Source: CAYJRR01 sp964372275 [NCBI: uncultured bacterium]
Lineage (GTDB): Bacteria; CAYJRR01
Length of the DNA: 8,300 bases
Direction of reading: 5' to 3'
NCBI GenBank assembly: GCA_964372275.1
Contig: CAYJRR010000166.1
Coordinates: 1-8,300 of the forward strand
The notes beneath the pieces are model-generated. The model saw only the letters and a list, made by a program, of their open reading frames with translations. It did no database searches and was not told the DNA's origin. Shown in pieces: positions 1-5,464 of the stretch. Both the position numbers and the translations under genes were made by a program. How positions within the stretch are numbered: position 1 is the first letter of the stretch; each line of letters begins with the position of its first letter.

Positions 1-1
1 A

Positions 2-436
2 GCCGATAGCGGTGCCGCCTACGTGTTCGTGCGGACCGCAGGCCTCTGGAGCCAGCAGGCCTACCTCAAGGCCTCAAACACCGAAACGGGCGATAACTTT
101 GCGGAGAGCGCCTCCGTTTCGGGCGACACGCTCGTGGTCGGGGCCTACGTCGAGGATTCGAGCGCCACGGGAGTGAATGGCAACCAGGTAGACAATGGCG
201 CTCTAAGCAGTGGCGCAGCCTACCTGTTCGTGCGGAGCGCGGGCGTTTGGAGCCAGCAGGCCTACCTCAAGGCCTCGAACTCCGAAACGGGCGATTTCTT
301 TGGGGGACGAGTCTCCGTCTCGGGCGATACGATACTGGTCGTGGGGGAAGAGGAGGATTCGAGCGCTACGGGAGTCAACGGGAACCAATCCGACAATTCG
401 GCTCTGGAGAGTGGCGCTGTCTACCTGTTCCACTGA
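2..436 (+). CDS. FG-GAP / beta-propeller repeat protein, C-terminal end (partial)
   Basis: The reading frame is open from the left edge to TGA at 434-436, so the true start lies outside the window; a GTG at 23 is only an internal Val codon. The 144 visible residues hold two full 67-residue units and the first strand of a third. Each unit runs: AY-V/L-FVR, W-SQQAYLKASN, ETGD, VSVSGDT, VVG, DSSATGVNGNQ. The pattern W..QAYLKAS..GD.F...VSVSGDT..VVG is typical of FG-GAP_2/integrin-alpha-like propeller repeats, which occur in large secreted or surface proteins of Planctomycetota and Myxococcota. Such blades bind ligands or calcium structurally and have no catalytic role. The protein ends right after a closing strand (VYLFH), so no C-terminal sorting or anchor domain is visible. 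GC content (about 57% in one counted line) is lower than in the genes to the right. The family call is firm; ligand and location are unknown. Confidence 0.85.
   Translation, partial: ADSGAAYVFVRTAGLWSQQAYLKASNTETGDNFAESASVSGDTLVVGAYVEDSSATGVNGNQVDNGALSSGAAYLFVRSAGVWSQQAYLKASNSETGDFFGGRVSVSGDTILVVGEEEDSSATGVNGNQSDNSALESGAVYLFH
20..421 (+). repeat. Two in-frame 201-bp tandem repeats (67-residue propeller units)
   Basis: The Tyr codon of the AY-V/L-F strand lies at 20, 221 and 422, so the spacing is exactly 201 bp twice. Stretches such as GAGCCAGCAGGCCTACCTCA recur identically (from 49 and from 250). Unit 1 is 20-220, unit 2 is 221-421, and a truncated third unit runs to the stop. The same period very probably continues upstream of the window. 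Confidence 0.9.
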
Positions 437-635
437 TTCAACTGCGGAGGTCGAGTAGGCCGCCGTTTCCCCCGCTTGTGGTTTATGGAGTCTGGCCTTT
501 CCCGTTCGTACTACGTTGTCAGTATCCTGTCCGGTCGCGTCCCATTCCCCCCGTTATCGGCGCGGTTCGCCGTCTCGCCGGAACGAGGCCCGAGACGTGG
601 ACTCATCGTCAGGAGGCCAGATGTAAGGCTGCGGT

Positions 636-674
636 AGAGGGAGAAGGAAAGGGTGGTGGGAGGGAACGGAAGAA
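636..674 (+). other. Purine-rich tract with several G-runs
   Basis: Of 39 bases, 36 are purines; the exceptions are T654, T657 and C667. GGG runs lie at 639-641, 651-653, 658-660 and 662-664, with loops of 9, 4 and 1 nt. The first loop is longer than the usual 7-nt limit for a canonical quadruplex. The tract lies in non-coding DNA about 175-210 bp upstream of the miaB start. Function, if any, is unknown. Confidence 0.5.
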
Positions 675-717
675 TCGAAGTCCAGGGGATTCTTGGCCGG
701 TGCGACCAGCCTCCGGA

Positions 718-732
718 CTGCTCCCAGAGCAG
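718..732 (+). other. Small perfect hairpin (6-bp stem, 3-nt loop) upstream of miaB
   Basis: CTGCTC (718-723) pairs with GAGCAG (727-732) around the loop CCA. No T-tract follows, and it lies about 280 bp beyond the FG-GAP stop, so an intrinsic terminator is not well supported. It may be part of the miaB leader or chance. Confidence 0.3.
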
Positions 733-847
733 CTGCGCCTGAAACTGACAATGTAGTATTAGAGCGTCAAGAACGACCGGATGCGGGACAGAGACCGATC
801 CACCGGGTGGAAGATCCCCCGCGGTCGAGCTACTCTCCGCGGTTCCG

Positions 848-2302
848 ATGCCCCGCCGCCTCTACATCGAAACGGTCGGTTGCCAGATGAACGTGCTCGA
901 CAGCGAGCTCGTCGTCGGGGGACTGAAGCGGCAGGGGTACGACCTGGCGGGGGACCCGGAGGAGGCCGACCTCCTGCTCTACAACACCTGCAGCATCCGC
1001 GAGCACGCGGAGGAGAAGGTCTACAGCAGTCTGGGTACCCTTCGCGCGCTCAAGGAGCGGCGCCCCGAGGTGGTGATCGGGGTGCTGGGATGCATGGCGC
1101 AGAAGGACCAGGAGGGGATCTTCCGCCGCGCGCCGCACGTCGACCTCTTGTGCGGGCCGGGAAGTCTCGACGAGCTTCCGGAGATGGTCGAGGAGGTGCG
1201 GCGGACGCGCATCCCACGGGCGAGTCTCTCGCTCGGGCGGCGCGACGCACCGCGACGGGAGGTGGTCCAGAGCTTCGCCAGCTTCGACCCGATGCGCGAT
1301 CCGGCGATGCGACCGACCCCCTTCCAGGCGTTCGTCCGGACCCAGCTCGGCTGCGACAAGTTCTGCACCTACTGCATCGTCCCCAGCGTGCGTGGGCCGG
1401 AACAGGGGCGCGACCCACTGGCGATCGTCGAGGAGTGCCGGGTGCTCGCCGACCAGGGGGTGGTCGAGGTCACGCTGATCGGGCAGACGGTCAACAGCTA
1501 CCGCTTCGACCATGGCGACGGGCGGCGCACCCGCCTGTCCGACTTGCTGGCGGCGGTGCAGGAGATCGCCGGGATCGAGCGGATCCGCTTCGTCACCAAC
1601 TTCCCCAACGACGTCACCGACGACCTGCTCGAGGCGATGCGCGACCTGCCCAAGGTCTGCCGTCATCTGCACGTCCCCGCGCAGTCCGGGTGCGACGAGG
1701 TGCTGGCCCGGATGAAGCGCCACTATTCGGTCGCCGCCTACCGCGAGAGGCTCGCCCGGGCTCGGGAGACGGTTCCCGGAATCTCGATCAGCGGCGACCT
1801 GATCGTCGGCTTCTGCGGAGAGGGGGAGGCCTCGTTCGAACGGACCCGTGCCCTGGTGCGGGAGGAAAAGTTCAAGAACAACTTCATCTATCAATACAGT
1901 CCTCGGCCCGGAACCAAGGCTTTTGACCTGCCAGATGACGTCCCCGACGAGACGAAAAGACGTCGCAACAACCAGCTCCTCGCCGACCAGAACGAGGCGA
2001 GCCGCGCCGACCATCGCCGGTTCGTGGGGTCGCGGGTCGAGGTCCTGGTCGAAGGCCAAAGCCCCCTCGCGCGTCGGGGACGGCCGGAGAGCGCGAACCA
2101 GCTCACGGGACGGACGCCGACCGACCACATCGTCGTCTTCGACGGTCCGCCGTCTCTGGCCGGCCGTATCGTTCCGATCCTCGTGGAGGACGCCAGCGTG
2201 CTGACCCTGTTCGGCCGGCGCGCCGAGGCGGTCGACGCCGAATCGCCTCCCCCGGCGCGCCCGCCCCACGCGGGACGACCGCTCCCCGTGATTGCGGGGT
2301 AG
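848..2302 (+). CDS. miaB: tRNA-2-methylthio-N6-dimethylallyladenosine synthase (MiaB)
   Basis: This is a radical-SAM methylthiotransferase that adds the 2-methylthio group to i6A37 in the tRNA anticodon loop, in the cytosol. The 484-residue protein has all three parts. The N-terminal UPF0004 domain carries the second cluster's cysteines C12 (VGCQMN), C48 (NTCSIRE) and C82 (LGCMAQ). The radical-SAM core carries CDKFCTYC (C169, C173, C176). A TRAM RNA-binding domain lies at about 390-455. The motif GQTVNSY and the tail of the core (YSPRPGTKA) favour MiaB over RimO or MtaB. The roughly 25-residue Pro/Arg-rich tail after TRAM is slightly longer than usual and has no known role. The ATG at 848 sits directly before the first strand (RRLYIETVGC), and no in-frame start is seen just upstream. 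There is no good Shine-Dalgarno. GFCGE in place of the common GFPGE resembles planctomycete sequences. It converges on the minus-strand operon. Confidence 0.96.
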   Translation: MPRRLYIETVGCQMNVLDSELVVGGLKRQGYDLAGDPEEADLLLYNTCSIREHAEEKVYSSLGTLRALKERRPEVVIGVLGCMAQKDQEGIFRRAPHVDLLCGPGSLDELPEMVEEVRRTRIPRASLSLGRRDAPRREVVQSFASFDPMRDPAMRPTPFQAFVRTQLGCDKFCTYCIVPSVRGPEQGRDPLAIVEECRVLADQGVVEVTLIGQTVNSYRFDHGDGRRTRLSDLLAAVQEIAGIERIRFVTNFPNDVTDDLLEAMRDLPKVCRHLHVPAQSGCDEVLARMKRHYSVAAYRERLARARETVPGISISGDLIVGFCGEGEASFERTRALVREEKFKNNFIYQYSPRPGTKAFDLPDDVPDETKRRRNNQLLADQNEASRADHRRFVGSRVEVLVEGQSPLARRGRPESANQLTGRTPTDHIVVFDGPPSLAGRIVPILVEDASVLTLFGRRAEAVDAESPPPARPPHAGRPLPVIAG

Positions 2303-2309
2303 CCGGGTC

Positions 2310-2328
2310 GATCGGACACGATCCGATC
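2310..2328. terminator. Possible bidirectional hairpin between convergent genes
   Basis: GATCGGA (2310-2316) and TCCGATC (2322-2328) form a perfect 7-bp stem with a 5-nt loop. It lies within the 29-bp space between the stop codons of miaB and the convergent lipoprotein gene, where a shared terminator would be expected. No T-run follows on either strand, so it is not a classical Rho-independent terminator. A second stem, CCCCG/CGGGG (2284-2288/2295-2299), overlaps the end of miaB. Confidence 0.35.
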
Positions 2329-2331
2329 CGT

Positions 2332-3051
2332 CTACTCCGGATCCGGTTCCGGTTCGGGAATGACGAAGCTCTCCAGCTCCTCCGTCTGCCCCCCCATCTC
2401 CTTCACCTTCCCCACCCCCCTCGCGAACCAGTAGGTCTTCTCCGACCGCTCCTCCCCGGTCACCGACCGCGTTCGCGTCACCCGCAGGCAGTGGAACAGA
2501 CCGGCCGGTACCGTCACCGGTTCGTCGACGGCCTCGACCACCCAGCGGTCGCTCTTCTCCACCGACTCGGTCGTCCCCTCGGGAAGGTCGATCCGGGTCT
2601 CGACGTACTCCTCGATCCAGGTGGCGCCGGGCAGGAGGTGGCCAGGGGACTCGTCGAGGCGCAGCCGCCGCGGTTCGTACAGGCTCTCCGATTCGGTGCG
2701 GCCGGTCTCGTCCTGCTCACGCTCGAAATGACGCACGATGCTCGATCCGAGGTCCTCCTGCCAGCTGCGCGTCGCGCCGCCGGCCCGGGTGGTGAGCACC
2801 GGGTAGGCGACGACGCCGGCCTTCGCCCCCTGCATCGCCTCCGCCGGTTCGACGACGGAGCGCTTGGTGGTGAGCACGCCGGTCGTTCCGTTCACGACGC
2901 GGTAGGTCCACGAGGCGCCGGCCACCAGCGGCAGGTAGCGCAGGTCCGGAGGCGTGGGTGTCGGCGTGGGATGGCGCTCGGTGCCGCATGCCGCGAGGAG
3001 CGCGGCGGTACCGAGGACGACGAAGACGGCTCTGCGGGCGTGTTTCGGCAT
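2332..3051 (-). CDS. Putative lipoprotein with a W-T-Y / GVG secreted domain
   Basis: 239 residues from the chosen ATG. The N-terminus has Lys/Arg at 3-7, a hydrophobic run and a lipobox L19-A20-A21-C22, so lipidation at C22 and export to the periplasmic face of a membrane are likely. A Thr-Pro linker follows. The mature part begins with YLPLVAGASWTYRV and ends with VPAGLFHCLRVTRTR and KTYWFARGVGKVKE. I recognise this arrangement (a W-T-Y start, a PAG.F.CL.V strand and a YWFA.GVG.VK strand) from many uncharacterised secreted beta-rich proteins of Planctomycetota and Acidobacteria; no biochemical function is known to me. The start at 3051 is preferred over an upstream GTG at 3072 because GGGAGG lies 4 nt before it and the signal peptide then has a normal length. 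It is the last gene of the operon, 22 bp after the DUF4956 gene. The C-terminus is acidic, with Pro-Glu repeats. Confidence 0.8.
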   Translation of the reverse strand: MPKHARRAVFVVLGTAALLAACGTERHPTPTPTPPDLRYLPLVAGASWTYRVVNGTTGVLTTKRSVVEPAEAMQGAKAGVVAYPVLTTRAGGATRSWQEDLGSSIVRHFEREQDETGRTESESLYEPRRLRLDESPGHLLPGATWIEEYVETRIDLPEGTTESVEKSDRWVVEAVDEPVTVPAGLFHCLRVTRTRSVTGEERSEKTYWFARGVGKVKEMGGQTEELESFVIPEPEPDPE

Positions 3052-3055
3052 CGTT

Positions 3056-3061
3056 CCTCCC
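3056..3061 (-). promoter_or_regulatory. Shine-Dalgarno of the lipoprotein gene
   Basis: On the minus strand this reads GGGAGG, 4 nt before the ATG ending at 3051. It decides the start in favour of the ATG over the in-frame GTG at 3072. Confidence 0.75.
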
Positions 3062-3073
3062 GTTGTTCCCACG

Positions 3074-3742
3074 TTAGGGATCGATCAGCACCACACCGCG
3101 CACGCCGGGGATCCCGGTTCGTTCGAGGCGGCGAAGGACGGTCGCCGCGTCGAGCCCGGGCGGACCGTCGAGCTCCAGCAGAAGTCGCCCGGGGCCGGCG
3201 ATGTCGTGCGGCGCGGCGAGGACGCGGACGTTGTCGAAGACGGGCCGGATCGGTTCGAGGGCCAGGCCCGGCCGCTCGAGATCGATGCCGACGCGCACGC
3301 GCTGCAGCGGTCGCGATTCCGACAGCTCCAGCAGCATCAACATCGATCCGACGAACAGCACGGCGAGGCCGGCGACCGGAAGGAGCCCGATTCCGACCGC
3401 CATGCCGATGCCGATCATCACGAACAGGACGGCGGCGTCGCGGGGGTCCTTGATCCCGGAACGGAAGCGGATGAAGGCCCCCAGTCCGACCAGCCCGAAC
3501 GCGCGGGCCACGCTGTCGCCGATGATCATCACCATCAGGCTGCCGGCGACGGCGATCAGGACCTGCGCCTGGGCGGTGTCGGCGGGAACGGCCGCGACGG
3601 AGGCCCGCAGTCTCCTCCAGGGACGGAAGGCGACGGCGGCGGCGAGAAGGGCGGTGAGCGCCAGCCTCGAAGCGATCAGCGCGAGCGGCAGATGCGCAAT
3701 CGGGACGGTCGAAGGGACCGCCTCGGAGAGCACGGGGCTCAC
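3074..3742 (-). CDS. DUF4956 family multi-pass membrane protein
   Basis: 222 residues. Hydrophobic segments lie at about 18-39, 60-79, 82-91 (short), 104-121 and 122-138; the last roughly 80 residues are soluble, with alternating beta and alpha character (RVRVGIDLE...GVVLIDP). The signature R-F-R-S-G-I-K-D-P-R-D (92-102), followed by a glycine-rich helix, is the hallmark of DUF4956. That family is repeatedly found beside VTC-domain and CotH-like genes. Its role is unknown; a membrane partner or channel for polyphosphate or phosphotransfer is an inference from context. The C-terminal soluble part may be regulatory. The open frame continues far upstream inside the kinase-repeat gene, but that part is a shadow. 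The GTG at 3742 overlaps the upstream TGA as GTGA and has GGAGG 7 nt before it, which indicates translational coupling. Confidence 0.88.
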   Translation of the reverse strand: MSPVLSEAVPSTVPIAHLPLALIASRLALTALLAAAVAFRPWRRLRASVAAVPADTAQAQVLIAVAGSLMVMIIGDSVARAFGLVGLGAFIRFRSGIKDPRDAAVLFVMIGIGMAVGIGLLPVAGLAVLFVGSMLMLLELSESRPLQRVRVGIDLERPGLALEPIRPVFDNVRVLAAPHDIAGPGRLLLELDGPPGLDAATVLRRLERTGIPGVRGVVLIDP

Positions 3743-5442
3743 GTCCGGGCCTCCGGCGCGGCCGCCGACGTCGGTCGCGAGAGCACGAGGGCGGCGACGT
3801 GGCGGAGGAGCGAGAGGTTTTGCGGATACCTCGACAGCTGTCGCGCGACGATCGCCTGGCCTTTGGATCCGCCGGCGAGGACCCCGAGGCTCTTGACGAC
3901 GGTAGACGGCCACCGGTCGAGCCCCTCCATGCGGAGCGACCAGGCCTGCGAACCGTCCATGCCGGCAATGGAGTCGATCGCCTCCTTCGCCTGCGCGACG
4001 CACCGGCGGCGGAGCCTCCACGCGCGGGGATCGTCGATGCCGTCGATGCCGCGGAGCACCAGACGCGGTGCGCCGTCGGCGAATCGCTCCCGCAACGCCC
4101 AGGCGCGGTCCCCGGAGAGTCCGGCGATCGAGCGAAGGACCTCCGCCGGCGCGATGGGCAAGGCGGCTTCGCGGACGCGCCACGCGCGCGGGTCGTCGAT
4201 CGCGCGTACCGATTCGCAGAGCGCCGGTGCGATCCATGGCTCCGTCACGCGCGGCGACCCGTCCTCCTCGAGGTAGCGACGACGGTGCTCCCATGCCCGC
4301 TCGCCGGTCAGGCGCGCGAGCGAGCGCAGGGCGGCGTCGGGCGCGATCCCGGCGAGCCGCTCGCGGAGCGCCCAGCTCCGTTCGTCGTCGCGGCCGGCCA
4401 AGGAGCCGAGTACCTCCTCCGGCGCCCGCTCGACCAGCGAATCGCGCAGCTGCCATGCCGGCTCGGTCGCCCCGGATTCGCCGCTCAAGGACCGCGCGAC
4501 CTGCCGGGGCACGACCGGGGCGAGCGCCTCTCGGATGCGCCGGGAAAGCGGGTCGTCCAGACCGGCCGTCCCGAACGCCGACACCGCGGGGGCCCGCAGG
4601 GCGAGCGTCCGCCGGCGCGCATCGACCCCGGGTCCCGCCAATCCGGAAAGGAAGTAGGCCGCGACGTCGGGCTCGCGCTCCGAACGGCGGTCGATCCAGT
4701 CGAGGAAGGCGGCGAAGGCGTCGTCCGTTCCGACCGGCCGCACGATCCGCAGCCGGGTGGTGCGAAGTTGGGAGGCCAGGCGTAGCCCCAGTGGGACGCC
4801 GGCATGGAGGGCGTTGCGGACGACGTCGACCATGCGCGCGACGAGGAGGTCGAGGTCGGTGTCGTCGTTGTCGACGACGGCCCATCGGGCGGGATCGGCC
4901 GCCGCGAGCGCGAGGTAGCCTTCGCGGAGACGATGCTGCAGCCCGGCGCCGGCGAGTCCCTTGCGGGATCCCCCTCGGGCGGAGGGCTCCTTGATCTTCT
5001 GCGCGCGGCGGCGGGCGCGCGCCAGGTGCGGGTCGACGTCGACCAGGATCGCCAGGTCCGGTTCGAGCCCACGCGAGACCGATCGAAGCAGCGCCCGGAC
5101 GCGCGATTCGGGAAGGCCCCGGCCGTGGATCGCAAGCACTTCGGGGGTGTAGAGGAACCGGTCGGCGATCACCACGTGCGCCTGGGAGAGCGCCGGCCGG
5201 GTGATCTCCTCCAACGACTGCGCTTCGCGGGCGGCGTAGAGGAGGAGCTCCGCCTCGGGGTGGAGCTCCAGGTGGAGCGGATCCCGGGCGAAGTCACGCA
5301 TCGCCTGGGCCGTGCGCGAGGAGAAGCGGCCATCCTCCCGCACGTGCACCACGCGATATCCGTCGTCGCGCAGCTTCTTGGCCACGCGCGAGGAGAGTGT
5401 CGTCTTGCCGCAGCCGTCGATCCCTTCGAAGGCGATGAACAT
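3739..5442 (-). CDS. Thymidylate-kinase-like P-loop protein fused to a 27-residue repeat domain
   Basis: 567 residues, against about 205-215 for ordinary dTMP kinases. Residues 1 to about 213 have a thymidylate-kinase-type nucleoside monophosphate kinase fold: a Walker A GIDGCGKT (7-14) after FIAFE, ELLLYAAREAQ (65-75), a DR motif (D94-R95), an Arg-rich lid around 141-175 and REGYLALAAADPARWAVVD (173-191). The dTMP-side motifs differ: the usual REPGG is REDGR (35-39), and DRY-x-SSLAYQ is DRFLYTPEVL (94-103). So ATP binding is likely, but dTMP as substrate is doubtful. Residues 214 to about 298 are an unassigned linker. Residues about 299-525 form tandem helical repeats with Trp at 330, 357, 384, 421, 448, 475 and 501. 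There is no signal peptide or membrane segment, so it is probably cytosolic. It lies between the porin-like and DUF4956 genes, 22 bp after the former and overlapping the latter by 4 bp. The ATG at 5442 directly precedes the first strand; GAGG lies 11 nt upstream, rather far. Confidence 0.85.
   Translation of the reverse strand: MFIAFEGIDGCGKTTLSSRVAKKLRDDGYRVVHVREDGRFSSRTAQAMRDFARDPLHLELHPEAELLLYAAREAQSLEEITRPALSQAHVVIADRFLYTPEVLAIHGRGLPESRVRALLRSVSRGLEPDLAILVDVDPHLARARRRAQKIKEPSARGGSRKGLAGAGLQHRLREGYLALAAADPARWAVVDNDDTDLDLLVARMVDVVRNALHAGVPLGLRLASQLRTTRLRIVRPVGTDDAFAAFLDWIDRRSEREPDVAAYFLSGLAGPGVDARRRTLALRAPAVSAFGTAGLDDPLSRRIREALAPVVPRQVARSLSGESGATEPAWQLRDSLVERAPEEVLGSLAGRDDERSWALRERLAGIAPDAALRSLARLTGERAWEHRRRYLEEDGSPRVTEPWIAPALCESVRAIDDPRAWRVREAALPIAPAEVLRSIAGLSGDRAWALRERFADGAPRLVLRGIDGIDDPRAWRLRRRCVAQAKEAIDSIAGMDGSQAWSLRMEGLDRWPSTVVKSLGVLAGGSKGQAIVARQLSRYPQNLSLLRHVAALVLSRPTSAAAPEART
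3750..3754 (-). promoter_or_regulatory. Shine-Dalgarno of the DUF4956 gene
   Basis: On the minus strand this reads GGAGG, 7 nt before the GTG at 3742-3740, inside the 3' end of the upstream gene. It supports the short GTGA-overlap start rather than any upstream start in the long open frame. Confidence 0.7.
3868..4461 (-). repeat. Region encoding seven Trp-anchored repeats of about 27 residues
   Basis: This is the C-terminal half of the kinase-like protein. The consensus is [R/P/Q]-[A/S]-W-x-x-R-(x)-R, then a hydrophobic helix end, A-P, and a second short helix such as EVLRSIAGLSGD. The Trp-to-Trp spacings are 27, 27, 37, 27, 27 and 26; the 37 comes from a 10-residue insertion after the third repeat (about 392-401). 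A degenerate copy without Trp may precede them at about 299-325. The pattern suggests two short helices per unit, stacked as a solenoid scaffold. It is shorter than HEAT or Armadillo units, and I cannot assign it to a named family. Confidence 0.8.
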
Positions 5443-5464
5443 CGATCGGTCGTCCTCGCATCGC

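Larger units (their letters stand above)
437..847. other. Gene-free stretch between the FG-GAP gene and miaB
   Basis: I see no convincing protein or RNA gene in these 411 bp. The short open frames crossing it on both strands encode Arg/Pro-rich sequences without family motifs. It holds a purine-rich tract (636-674) and a 6-bp stem hairpin (718-732), both listed separately. A TAGTAT at 754-759 could be a -10-like element for miaB, but there is no TTGACA-like box 16-18 bp upstream, so I do not call a promoter. No recognisable transposase remnant, tRNA or terminator with a T-tract is seen. Confidence 0.6.

Noticed and set aside
437-847. Decayed transposon, tRNA or CRISPR in the gene-free stretch
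   Set aside because: No transposase motifs, terminal inverted repeats, cloverleaf or regularly spaced repeats could be found by eye.
781-1926. 381-codon + strand frame overlapping miaB
   Set aside because: Arg/Pro/Gly-rich translation in a shifted frame over miaB, with no motifs; a shadow.
830-2269. 479-codon open frame on the minus strand opposite miaB
   Set aside because: It is the antisense of a clear miaB. Its His/Asp/Arg-rich translation has no family motif, and long antisense frames are expected at this GC content.
2954-4276. 440-codon + strand frame
   Set aside because: Opposite the lipoprotein, DUF4956 and kinase-repeat genes; its Asp/His/Arg-rich low-complexity translation is typical of antisense GC-rich DNA.
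3743-4885. N-terminal extension of the DUF4956 frame inside the kinase-repeat gene
   Set aside because: The translation is Arg/Pro-rich and motif-free, while the GTG at 3742 has a Shine-Dalgarno, overlaps the upstream stop and matches the family's N-terminus.
5442-5442. Calling the kinase-like gene tmk
   Set aside because: The dTMP-recognition motifs are replaced and the protein is more than twice the family length, so the symbol would assert an unsupported function.
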